The notes beneath the pieces are model-generated. The model did not search any database and was not told where the DNA came from. It saw nothing but the letters and a program-made list of their open reading frames with translations. Of a stretch of DNA of 64,000 nt, positions 14,017-24,134 are shown piece after piece; positions within the stretch are counted from its first letter, which is position 1, and each line of letters starts with the position of its first letter. The stretch spans positions 20,094,586 through 20,158,585 of the forward strand of contig CM030707.1 in assembly GCA_017979445.1 (NCBI GenBank), written 5' to 3'. This DNA is from Akebia trifoliata. Taxonomy: Eukaryota; Streptophyta; Magnoliopsida; Ranunculales; Lardizabalaceae. A program made the translations under genes and the position numbers.

Positions 14017-15393
14017 TCAAGCTGGAAAATCGAACGGCAAGGGTGACACGGAGGAACTATCCAGTAGATCACGATGCACGAATCCAAAGCTACGTAACAC
14101 CTGATTATCAGCAAAATTCAAAGCTCTTTGCATTCCACTCCAACAACTCTCACCAGAAAACATCTGATTGTGATCCCCACTACAAGGCTGACACCCCGCA
14201 AAATGCGTAATAAACGGTCTTCTCCAACTCCCACTCCCGTACCCAGCTTCCTTCAGATACGGCTCTCTCAACGTACCGTAATACTCACTCACTTTCTCCG
14301 CGTGTCGTCTCCTTAATTCCCGTACCCGTGTCTCAATCCCAATATATTTGTCCGTTATATTATTAAGTGTCCCCACAATCTCAACCCAATACCCTTCGAA
14401 GTAATACTCGCTCTCTAAATAAATCTTGTCCGCCCATTTTTCCTTCTCTTTTAAAAGTAAGTAAACGAGAGCCGATTGATCACATGACTCATTGAAAACC
14501 TTGTCTTTGAAAGTTGACTTAAGGGTTTTACTCCACGTGTCATAATTCGGTGTTTGTGGGCCCATACTGGCCCACACATCCATGAAATCCATCGACCATT
14601 GACAGTTACGTATCAGGAAAACTCCTGCGTTAAGAGCCACCCAACTTTTTTTCTCATAGATTAAGTGGGCCCAACCATGGACGATTAGATTATGGTCTCT
14701 GTATCTGTCTAAAGGGAGTTTAAACTCCATATCGGTGAAGGCCGCGTCCGAGTCAACCCACCAGATCCACTCGGCTTCTGGGTGAGCGATCATCGCGGCT
14801 CGGATGAGTGGGATTTTCGCCCAAAAAAGTGACATTTTTGGGTGAAAGAGAGCGTTGTTGTAGAAGATATCGTAGCCATGGATTCTACAGTAATCGACTT
14901 TGTTCTTGAAGAATCTCAAGAGGACATGATCTCCGATAGGGTTCCGGCACGGAGTCGACTGTGATCCGGTCACGAGTAAGATCCGATCTAGGGTTCCAGC
15001 GATGAACGATGGATGATTATTGAGCCAATCTCTTCGTTTCTCATCCCAATTTTTGATTGGTTTTTCGATAGAGTAGCTTAGGTTCGGATCGTCGTAGAAA
15101 GTTGGAGAAGACGAATCGTCGCGCAAGTTAGCAGCTTGCGTAGCTTCGGAACAATATTGTTCTGTGAAGAGTTCTTCAGAAGCTATTGGTTGTTCTGTGA
15201 ATAGTTGTTCAGAAGCTATTGGTTTTGGTTTGGTTATTGTGGAAGGGAAATTGGGATTAGGGTTAGGGTTAGGGTTTATAAAGGACCCAAAAGCCCAGAC
15301 TAGTAAGAGAGAGACCGTTGCGCCTCCAACGAAGAGAAAGCTGTCTGTGAGAATCGAAGAGGGTTTGTTGCCACGAAAGGAAGGTTTAGCCAT
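14017..15393 (-). CDS. GT34 galactosyltransferase, galactomannan galactosyltransferase-like
   Basis: A single-exon gene encoding a 458-residue type II Golgi enzyme. From the ATG at 15393 there is a short cytosolic tail, a membrane anchor (about 19-38), a variable stem (39-100) and a GT34 catalytic domain. Visible signatures are LLVTGSQ, GDHVLLRFFKNKVDYCR, WWVDSDAAFTDM (DxD at 214-216), HGWAHLIY, NAGVFLIRNCQWS, DQSALVYLL, THFAGCQPCSG and NFADNQVLRSFGF. The C-terminal YWVEIVGTL, RRRHAEKVSE and SVSPLPF segments point to the galactomannan galactosyltransferase/MUCI10 branch rather than xyloglucan xylosyltransferases. The expected reaction is transfer of galactose from UDP-Gal to a mannan or glucomannan backbone. 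This start lies in a good plant context (ACCATGGCT) and matches the usual family N-terminus; an in-frame ATG 42 nt upstream (15435) would add 14 residues. Substrate is inferred from family similarity only. Confidence 0.92.
   Translation of the reverse strand: MAKPSFRGNKPSSILTDSFLFVGGATVSLLLVWAFGSFINPNPNPNPNFPSTITKPKPIASEQLFTEQPIASEELFTEQYCSEATQAANLRDDSSSPTFYDDPNLSYSIEKPIKNWDEKRRDWLNNHPSFIAGTLDRILLVTGSQSTPCRNPIGDHVLLRFFKNKVDYCRIHGYDIFYNNALFHPKMSLFWAKIPLIRAAMIAHPEAEWIWWVDSDAAFTDMEFKLPLDRYRDHNLIVHGWAHLIYEKKSWVALNAGVFLIRNCQWSMDFMDVWASMGPQTPNYDTWSKTLKSTFKDKVFNESCDQSALVYLLLKEKEKWADKIYLESEYYFEGYWVEIVGTLNNITDKYIGIETRVRELRRRHAEKVSEYYGTLREPYLKEAGYGSGSWRRPFITHFAGCQPCSGDHNQMFSGESCWSGMQRALNFADNQVLRSFGFVHRDLLDSSSVSPLPFDFPA
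15253..15277 (-). repeat. Telomere-like hexamer run inside the GT34 stem region
   Basis: On the coding strand the sequence reads about three and a half AACCCT/AATCCC units and encodes an Asn-Pro dipeptide repeat (residues 40-48) just after the membrane anchor. Next to it the protein carries an 11-residue tandem duplication, PIASEQLFTEQ followed by PIASEELFTEQ (residues 58-79). Both lie in the flexible stem, where length changes are tolerated. Confidence 0.75.
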
Positions 15394-15531
15394 GGTGTTT
15401 GTGGTTTGGAGTGGAGATTGGTTTGGAGAGGGCATTTTAAAGAGTGGGGTTTAGAGGGGTATGAGGTGGTTGTTTAGTTGAAGAGAAGAGATATTTCGAC
15501 ATCTGTGAAGCTTTGTTTTTGTTTAGCTGTC

Positions 15532-15540
15532 AAATATATA
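15532..15540 (-). promoter_or_regulatory. Probable TATA box of the GT34 gene
   Basis: On the minus strand the motif TATATATTT lies about 97-139 bp upstream of the two candidate ATGs, so transcription would start near 15500-15510. A CT/GA-rich tract (about 15570-15586) lies just upstream of it, as is common in plant core promoters. This is inferred from position and motif only. Confidence 0.5.
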
Positions 15541-15599
15541 GTAGAAGACGGTGATGACTTGGGACGAGAGAGAGAGAGAGGATTAGAGGAGGAGTGTAA

Positions 15600-18100
15600 A
15601 CTGTGTCTGTGTCCGTCTATCCTAAAACCTGAGAATCTATGACGTGGTAAGGGCACAGAACTGTACATCTTTGTCCGTGAATCCCGATGAAAACGATCTA
15701 TGATTCCGTACCCTTGACACATCAGCCGCGTTCCACCGCATAAGCATTTGTTTATTATTTATTTAGAGAGATTCTATTGCCACATTTACTTTTGTGTGCT
15801 AATGAAATTTCTCTTTATTTATTTATTTTTAATGAGCTGCGTAACCTTACTGAGGATTTCACCCTCACTGAGGGTCCTTCGGCATTCAAAAATATGATTC
15901 AATGTTTGGAAGATCAAATTCTATGAATTGCGAAAAAAAAATATGTTTTATTATTGAATTTAATTTTTAATTTTCCAAGTTATGTAGAATCTTAGTAGCC
16001 ATTCATTTTTAAAATTTTTGATCTAGTTTAGAAGAAATTATTTTTTAAATTATTATTTTATTTATTTGAGTTTTTCAATGAAATTTAGAGGACTATGATT
16101 TGGATTTCTGATATAGTAATCCATTTGAGCAAAACGACCTTTAATAAGGTTCAAAATCTTATTATGTTAATAAGGAAAGGGTTTCGCATTTTTTATTATA
16201 TTACTATAGGTTGATGTTTAAAAATTAAATCGTTGATCTGACAAAAAATTATCAAATTAGTCTGACCAAAGTTAGATCTGGTTGATTAATTCAATTCGAC
16301 AAATTTAAATTAAAAAAAAATTAAAAATATGTATATATATTTTTTAAAAACCCTATAAAGAATGATACTTACCAGGATGCAATTTCATTCATTTTGGAGT
16401 CAAACTGGAATCAAATCGAAATAAGTCGACTCTACTAAAAAAGAATCAGAATCTTTATCCATAGAATTATACCAAACTAAATCCAAGTAATGTTAGTTTG
16501 ATTCAATTTGTTGCCAATTGAATATCCTATGAACTTTCTTGTAACATATTTTTAATGAAAAAATGAAACGATTCCACACAGGTAAAAAATGGTCAAGAAA
16601 AGAGAATTTGGGTCCATCAAACTTCTTTAATTAAAGGAAAAGATATCTGAAATTGAGAATCTATTTAATCCCATGCATGCCAAATGACTCATTCTTCAGG
16701 GTACACATGATTATTTAAGTCAGTCATTTTAAGGTTCAAATCGAGAGCTGAATCAAATCAACAATTTCAGACTTGTTTGAAATAAATTGTGGTTAAGTTC
16801 TAAATTAAGAAAATGGAGAACCGAGCAATTGTATGAAAATGAATCAAATAAAGATTCAAACTTAATAACTTACGTTGATTTATAAGAATTAGGGCATATA
16901 TAGATTAATGATTTTATTTTTATTTTTATATAAATTAATTAATTTTTTAATTAAAAATACGTTGCTTCCAAGTAGGTTTATAGGTTTTTGACAATCCATA
17001 GAGCTGAGTTGAATTAAATTGACATTTTGATTTCTTATTCTTATTAGTAATTGATTTTGAATTTTGATTCTTATTTAGTGGTATGGACCTATATCACTTG
17101 AGCTTCGATATGGGCCTAAATCGATTCAAACCATATCGAACCAAATCGCACCCTAGCACATATCCACCCAATGAAGCACACTTTCATCATCGCTCCACGT
17201 GGTGCAAGAAGAGCGACCGGATTTAATTCATGTGAGCAAGCGATTGCAACAATAGATACGTGGCGTCATATGGATCTGTCCATGTATCCCAACCATCGGA
17301 TCACTAAAATAAAAAATTAATTTATATCTTCGAGAGTTATTTTCTCAGACAATTTTCAAATAGAGTTGAATTTTTATAATAAAATATTTAATTTATTCCT
17401 GATTTTCAGTAACACTATAAAACCTGCGTTCCTATTCATGTGACGACGAGAATATGTCGGATGCCGACACTTTTGAGCCGCATTTTACTCATTTGTCTTT
17501 GGTTTGGCAGATAAAGCTTCAAATCCATCTTCTTTAAATGACACGTGGCTCTTAGGTTCTGAAACTGATGAAGTGGAATATTTGTCATTTGAGATGCCTC
17601 CCATGTCTAAATGCACTTCTCTTCTGTCTTCTCGACCTCGATGTCTTTGTCTTCTTCTTATAATATAAAATAAAAGAAAATAAAAAACCTTTCGTTTTCT
17701 TATTAAAATCTTGTTATCTTTATGCTCAACAATATGTGATTAATTATTTGTAATCCATTAATCTTCATTCTGAGTTCGTTGTTTTTAATCTCACATTTAT
17801 CCTTTATAAGGAAAAATTATTAAAATTTTATCGTGGCTTAACAAATCTTATCATGTTCTAAAAATTTAAAAGTATAAATAGATAAGACTACAACTCAAAA
17901 GGATTGGGCCCGGTTGAAGACCAATCCGTGCCCAACTCACACTTGGCAATCACCATCCTGTGCCCGTGCCAAACCTGACCTCAAGTATGAATTAACCCAA
18001 ACCTAACCCAAATCAAATTGGTCAGGTTCATTCATTCCTCATCAATATTAAATAATTTAGTAATGATAATGACTTATATAAAGATAAATAATATGTAGTC
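15600..18100. other. Intergenic; possible hAT-type MITE 16373-17160
   Basis: No coding sequence is supported. The ends of a 0.8-kb stretch are degenerate inverted copies: left AGGATGCAATTT at about 16375, and right, read in reverse, AGGGTGCGATTTGGTTCGAT at about 17155. This resembles plant hAT-type MITE termini, but no target duplication is clear. The rest is AT-rich sequence without recognisable features. Confidence 0.35.
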
Positions 18101-18530
18101 GAGAAGCGTGATTCCAGTAAGTTTGAGTCCAAGAAATGAGAATTCAACTTGAATATGATTTTTTAAGTTCCTACAAATCTTAGTCTGAGAAACGTGGCTC
18201 CAATGAATTCGAGTCCGAGAAACGAGACTCCAACTTGAATAGGATTTTGTAAGTTCATACAAACCTTAGTTCGAGAAGCATGGCTCAAATGAATTTGAGT
18301 CTAAGAAACGAGATTCCAACTTGAATATGATTTTTAAGTTCATACAAACCTTAGCTCGAGAAATGTGATTTCATTGAGTTCGAGTCCGAGAAACGAGACT
18401 TCAACTTGAATAAGATTTTTTAAATTCCTACAACCTTAGTCTGAAAAGCGTGGCTCCAATAAGTTCGAATCTGATAAACGAGACTCAAACTTTTTTTTAA
18501 CTCTAAAAAAGAACTTCAAATAGGATTCCA
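18101..18530 (+). repeat. 86-bp tandem repeat, five copies (old Ogre-like element)
   Basis: Units beginning GAGAARCGTG recur at 18101, 18187, 18273, 18358 and 18443, a period of 85-86 bp, with diverged copies. The array lies 5' of a 3' LTR, in the same place as the arrays of the younger element at 44797-46265. This matches the tandem-repeat-bearing 3' untranslated regions known from Tat-lineage elements. Confidence 0.8.
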
Positions 18531-19034
18531 AGTTCCTACATCACCTGATTCTATTAATGTTATGACTCAAATTATCTCGTTGTTCAAATTTGCTATAATT
18601 CAATATTGTGTGATTGTCTTCATTGCGTATGTGCATTTCAAATTGAATCAAGTATTTCAAATTGAATTATCATCGTTAATGAGAGAAGATCTCTAAGACC
18701 TGACATTTGTGGTTAGCGAGGAGATTTTATTCTCAATGATCCGATAGAATACTCAATAGGCATCACCCATTGCACATTTAGTGCATTTGCATTAGTCGGG
18801 GAGAATTTTCTAAAATTCAAGGATCTGACATCGTTAGTGAAAGTTCAAACTCGAAAACCTGACAAACTTTTAGTTCGAGGAGAGTTTTACCCTCAAAGAT
18901 TTGAACGTCCCGACGAATTACTAAATCATACTACAAAATGAACTGTCATTAACTTTAACATTCAAATATCGCACTATATATCAAAGTAGATTTGCTATCT
19001 AGGTTGTTTCAACCTTTTGCCAAAGAGGATCATC
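18531..19034 (+). mobile_element. 3' internal end of an old Ogre-like element, with PPT
   Basis: The sequence is clearly homologous to 46350-46604 of the younger element. Shared segments include GGGAGAATT, AATTCAAGGATCTGAC, CCCGACGAATT and TTGCTATCTAG, ending in a polypurine tract (CCAAAGAGGATCATC) directly before an LTR start TGTAGATA. Only this 3' part of the old element is present; its 5' LTR and coding region are not in the window. Confidence 0.75.
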
Positions 19035-20439
19035 TGTAGATACTCAATTTTCACACTCGCCTGATTAATTAATTCGCCAACCCGATTGCGATGATTTTCA
19101 ATGATAGATGAATATTTCAATATTTTTTGTTGTTACTAGATATGTTTTAAAAATTCGGATGAAGTATTTTAAGCAAACAAGCTTCAAAAATCACGTTACG
19201 TTAGGAAAATGTGACTCAAAATATAGAAATCATCATTTTTAGACAAAAAAAACTTTACGAGAAAAATTATTAAAAAATGATCAAATTACCAAAATACCCC
19301 TAATATCAAAACATTCTTAGAGCCTACATTACGATTAGAAAAACCCTTTCAAATACATAAAATAACAAGTTAAAACCAAATAAATTGTTTTGCTAATTTC
19401 CACAAAATTTGATAAAATTTCGAAAATGCCTTCATAGGGCCCACGATCATTTCATGCCGAAAACCCATAAGTGACACAAACCGATATTCCTACTGAATTC
19501 CTTATAAAAAATTGATTTTAAAACATCTTAAAATGTTGAAAAATAACTTCTCAACCCAAAAGTCTTTTTTGATGAGCAAAATAATAATTTTTCCAATTCT
19601 GAAAATAAAAAATTTGAAACAAATAATTAAAACATTAATGAGCGTAAAGTGATACCTTAATAAAATAAATTTAAAATTTTGAACAAATAAAATTAATTAA
19701 TTAAGCCTACGAGCCAAATTTTAAGTGGTGGCCCATCTATTTAAATGGGGCCCACATAATATTTATAAAAAGACCCCTCCATTTGGGATCCTAAAGAATA
19801 AAAAATATAATTAGGGGGTTATCCAAAAAATTTAAAAAATCTTCATTGTACGTAAGAATTAAAATCTTAATTCAAGAGACCTAATTAAATCCTAATTAAA
19901 CAACTTAACCTTATCTTGAAAAAATCAAGTCAAACTGAAAAACTCTCAAAAGCTCTATAAAAATGAGCATTCACAACTTAATCTCATAGGTCAAGAAAAA
20001 TCTTAGGAAAGAGAGGCTAAAAACTCTCCCCAGCCTTCCCAAAATCCTAAATCAAAAGCCCTAAATCCCTACCTAACACTCAAACCCTAAATCTGAAGTC
20101 CCTACTTAACACCCAAATCCCATTTTTTTACTCAAAAAACACCTATAAATCTTAAAAAACACCTAGAAATTTTTTAAAAAAATTCAAATCTAGGAAGAGA
20201 ATACATCATCTCAGATATAAAAAACAGATCTAGTGATCGAGACAAAAGCAGGAAGACTCACATGAGGAGCGCTCTCCGCCAGTTCTGAGGGAATCGACTG
20301 TCGTAGTTACCTAGGTAAAAAAGTATTTATTTTAATTTTTAGGTCATTATTTTTGCAATGCAATTTTTTGATAAAGTAGACATCGACGTTTGTTGGACGG
20401 GATTGGTGCTTAACACCTTTCGATCTCGTAACGTGATCC
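19035..20439 (+). mobile_element. Old Ogre-like LTR, left part (interrupted)
   Basis: A diverged relative of the 1741-bp LTR at 20440-22180. It begins TGTAGATACTC, and the order of conserved blocks is the same (CTGATTAATTAA, AAAATACCCCTAA, ATTTGGGATCC, CCTAAATC, GGGATTGGTGCTTAACACC). It stops exactly at the GATCC target site of the younger element and resumes at 48346. Together the two parts make about 1.54 kb. Confidence 0.8.
20435..20439 (+). repeat. Target-site duplication GATCC, left copy
   Basis: GATCC directly precedes the TG of the 5' LTR at 20440 and recurs directly after the CA end of the 3' LTR at 48346-48350. This perfect 5-bp duplication defines the outer young element. Confidence 0.9.
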
Positions 20440-22180
20440 TGTAGACACCCCATTTTTGCATCCGCCTGATTAATCAACTCGTCAACCCGATCGCAAGGAT
20501 TCCCAATGATGGATGTGTATTCCATTGCTTTACTTTGTTACCAGATTTGTTTCAGAAATCCAGATGAGGTATCTCGAATTGACAAAACCTTAGAAACCAC
20601 ACTACGTTAGGAAAGTACGACCCCAGAAACATAGAAATCATCATCTTGCAGACCAAAAAGAAGCTTCACGATAAAAATCACTAAAAATTACCAAATTACC
20701 GAAATACCCCTAACCTCAAAACAACCCTAGAGCCTATGTTACGCTTAGGAAAATCCATTCGAACACATAAAATGACAAATCGGAACCAAATAAATCATTT
20801 CACCAATTTTAACAGAATTTGACAAAATTACGAAAATGCCCCTCATAAAGTTCACAACCATTTCACACAAAAAATTTCATAAATAACAAAAACTAATATT
20901 TCCATTGAATTCCTTACGAAAAACCGATTCTAAAACATCCTAGAACATTAAAAACCGACTTAAAACGTGAAAAGTCCTCTCCGGGGGTAAAACGGTAATT
21001 TCACAATTTTCATGATAAAAAATTCTGAAATTAATAAATAAAATATTAAATAATTAAATTTAAACATTAATGAAATTAATTTAAAAAGTTGAACCTAAAA
21101 AATCGATTAATCGGACTCTCAGGCAAAATTGTTGAGGGTTCGTGGGATATTTCTTTAAGGACCCCTCCATTTGGGGGTCCAAAGAATTAAAGAAATAATG
21201 GAAGGGGGTTCTCCAAAAATTAAAAGTAAATCAAGCAAGACTAAAGTCAAGGTATTAAAGTCAATCAAGTGAGACTAAAGTCAAAATTAAAGTCAATTAA
21301 GCAAGACTGAAGTCAAAATATTAAAAGTCAATCAATTAAAACTAAAGTCAAAACATTAAAAGTCAATCAAATAAGATCAAAAGTCATAATAGAATTCTAA
21401 TTAAATAATAACTCTATCTAATAGAGTTCTAACTTAAAAATAATTCTACCTAAAACAATTCTAATTAAAACACAATTCTACCTAAAACAATTCTAACTAA
21501 AACACAACTCTAATTAAAATAACTATAATTAAATACTAACTCTACCCAAATCAACTCCTAAAAAAATCTATAAATAGAGGTGCTCACACCCTATTTTCGT
21601 ATCAAATCATAAACCCTAAGAGAAGTAGGTCTAGAAGCTCCCCTAGCCCCCCATAAACCCTAGTTTTGGAGTCCCAACTCCTTACCTAACATCCCCCCTT
21701 CGATTTTAGCATAGAAAACACCCAAAAGCCTTCTAAAAACACTCCCAAATCCGCAACGAACTTGAAGAGTTCAGATTCAAAAACAAGGAGATACCTTGCC
21801 TCGGAGATCCGAAGTCAAATCCGGAAACAGAACGAAGCAAGGGAGCACGGTACAAGGAGCTCTTTTTGTCAGATCTGAGGGAACCAAGTCCTTGCCATCG
21901 GAAAGGTAAATTTTTATTTTTATTTTTTTTTATCTAGGTTTTAGCAATGTAATTTACTTGGAAATTTAGTAGAGACTGGCTTTGGCCGGGCGGGGTTGGT
22001 GCCTAACACCTTCCAACCCCGTAACTTGATCCCCGAATTCAGATTTTTTATGGTAGATTAGTTCCTTTTATCCATGTTAGAGTCAGTTTGGTTCCTAGAC
22101 CACAATAACTAGGTGGCGACTCCCAAACCTCAAGGGTCAAAAGCGGATCCGCGCACCCCCGCGGATCGAGGGCGCTTTCA
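20440..22180 (+). repeat. 5' LTR of outer Ogre-like element
   Basis: This 1741-bp LTR is almost identical to 46605-48345. It contains a probable promoter region near 21560-21600 (TCTATAAATAGAGGTGCTCACACC), so transcription would begin at about 21590-21610. Short repeats of the AAAGTCAATCAA type (21230-21390) and ATTCTACCTAAAACA type (21400-21500) lie upstream of it. Confidence 0.92.
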
Positions 22181-22181
22181 G

Positions 22182-22199
22182 TGGCGACTCCGCTGGGGA
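22182..22199 (+). promoter_or_regulatory. Primer-binding site, tRNA-Arg type
   Basis: TGGCGACTCCGCTGGGGA starts one base after the 5' LTR. It is complementary to the 3' end (with CCA) of a plant tRNA-Arg ending in CCCCAGCGGAGTCG. The Ogre lineage is known to use tRNA-Arg as primer. Confidence 0.85.
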
Positions 22200-22419
22200 C
22201 TATTGAGGATCAAACTTGAAAAACCCCAAGTATGGGAGCATTGCCAAGATGACCTAGTTTTTTTTTATTATTTAGTTGGATTTATTTTATTTATTTTTTC
22301 TGTTTATTTATTTTTTTTGTCTTGATTGTAGATGATTTTGGGTATTGCATTTTTTTTTTTTTTCAATTAAGGATCACTTTTTGATGACTCATAAATAATG
22401 AAAGATTCAAATTGATGGA

Positions 22420-22990
22420 ATGATGAAGGTTGGACAGAAATATTAAAACATTTTTACAGAACATTCTAGTGAGAATTAAGTCTGGGAACCTATTAATAAA
22501 ACGTAGATCTCATCGAGTAGATTAATTTAGAACTTGAGTTCACTTAATTTCGTTATTAGAAGCCTTAGATATCATCGATGCAAGTTCAATCTGTAAATCT
22601 GGAATTATTTCTGAATGAAAGTTGGGACAACAATGTTAAAACTTTTTTACAGAACATTCTAGTGAGAATTAAATCTGGGAACCTATTAATAAAACGTAAA
22701 TCTCATCGAGTAGATTAATTTGGAACTTGAGTTCACTCAATTTCGTTATCGAAAGCCTTAGATATCATCGATGCAAGTTCAATCTGTAAATCTGGAATTT
22801 TTTCTGAATGAAAGTTGGGACAGCAACGTTAAAACATTTTTACAGAACATTCTGGTGAGAACTAAGTCTGAACATCTATTAATAAAATGTAGATCTCATC
22901 GAGTAGATTAATTTAGAACTTGAGTTCACTCGATTTCGTTATCGAAAGCCTTAGATATCATCGATGCAAGTTCAGATTGTATTTTCCTAA
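22420..22990 (+). repeat. 193-bp tandem repeat, three copies, in leader of outer element
   Basis: TTTTTACAGAACATTCT recurs at 22451, 22644 and 22837, exactly 193 bp apart. The rest of the unit (CTCATCGAGTAGATTAATTT, GATATCATCGATGCAAGTTC) is well conserved. The array lies between the primer-binding site and the nested element and has no coding potential. Confidence 0.85.
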
Positions 22991-23306
22991 TTCACAGAAA
23001 ATCTGAATTTATCTAATGTTGGCACAATTAATATTCTTGAGAGTGAGCTCATCTCAACCATTGTCATTCTATCATCAATGTAACACCTATTGGAATCTCG
23101 ATTTATTTTGGATCACCTAAAAGTGATCATTGATTGGACCTTAAAAATTATAAAAATTGTGCCTATTGCGATGATTAGATCTAATTAATTATTATAGGCC
23201 CTTATTTATTAATTGATTTGCTAATTGATGAATGCTAGAGATGTGCACGTTTAAAGCTTGAATTAAACCATATGAGTATGTTCCTGATCGATGTTTGCTT
23301 GCACTT

Positions 23307-23311
23307 GTATG
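23307..23311 (+). repeat. Target-site duplication GTATG, left copy
   Basis: GTATG precedes the LTR at 23312 and is repeated at 40464-40468 after the other LTR, so the inner element inserted cleanly by an integrase. Confidence 0.9.
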
Positions 23312-24122
23312 TGTCGACAATAAATTTCTACGGATCTACCTCGGGATCCGTAAAAAATAATCACAAATGATTTTATTGATTTTTGATGAAAAGTGGATAC
23401 AGATCTCAGTGTTTCCTCTGATTAACAGTCAAGTACAAAATAGTGATGACGTATGTAGCTTTTCTTCTCTCCGTGCTTCGCGCTTTATCGGCTGAGAAGG
23501 TTGCTTGAACGGTGGCTTTGCTTTGTGCTTGATCTTCTGTAGAGGCTTCTGTAGATCTTCTTCTCTCCGGGCTTCGCGCTTTATCGGCTGAGAAGGTTGC
23601 TTGGATTCCGGAAAAGGGTTTTATGCTTGATCTTCTCTTTAGTCGGAGTCCGGATCTCTGAAGAACCTTGCTTTTGTCTCTGAAGGAGGGCTTGAGAGCT
23701 TTTTCTTCTTCTAGAGGGAGAGCTTCTGTCTTCTCAGAGAAAGTGATCCAGATCCTCTCTCAATAAGAGAGGCTCTTGTATTTATAGATTTAAAGGTAAT
23801 TTAGCTTTCCAATTATACCCCCAACTTAAGAAAGCTTAATTGATTTGTTTAAAAGGCTAAATTTGTCCAAATCCAATTTTATGGATTTTATGGATTATTA
23901 TTGGGCCAAATTTATTTATTTGGGTATTAGGCCCAATATTTAATGTGGATCACTTGAATTTATAGGATCATGAGCTTTATCTGCGAAAGCCCAAAACCCA
24001 AACTTGTAGGGGGGCACGTTCCCATTTAATGGACTCAATTTGGATTTGAAGCCCATTAATAAAATTAGGGATTTTTATTTATAAAATTTGTAAAGCCCTT
24101 TTTCAAAATTTTGGTGCCTACA
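23312..24122 (-). repeat. 3' LTR of inner Tat element
   Basis: An 811-bp LTR that, read on the minus strand, begins TGTAGGCACC and ends GTCGACA. It contains an imperfect internal duplication (CTTCTCTCCGTGCTTCGCGC and CTTCTCTCCGGGCTTCGCGC, about 115 bp apart) and a TATA-like TATTTATAG (23778-23786 on +; read on the minus strand CTATAAATA). Confidence 0.92.
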
Positions 24123-24134
24123 AATGCCCCCTCA
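24123..24134 (-). promoter_or_regulatory. Polypurine tract of inner element
   Basis: On the minus strand GAGGGGGCATT lies immediately before the LTR start TGTAGG. This is the expected plus-strand DNA priming site. Confidence 0.75.
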
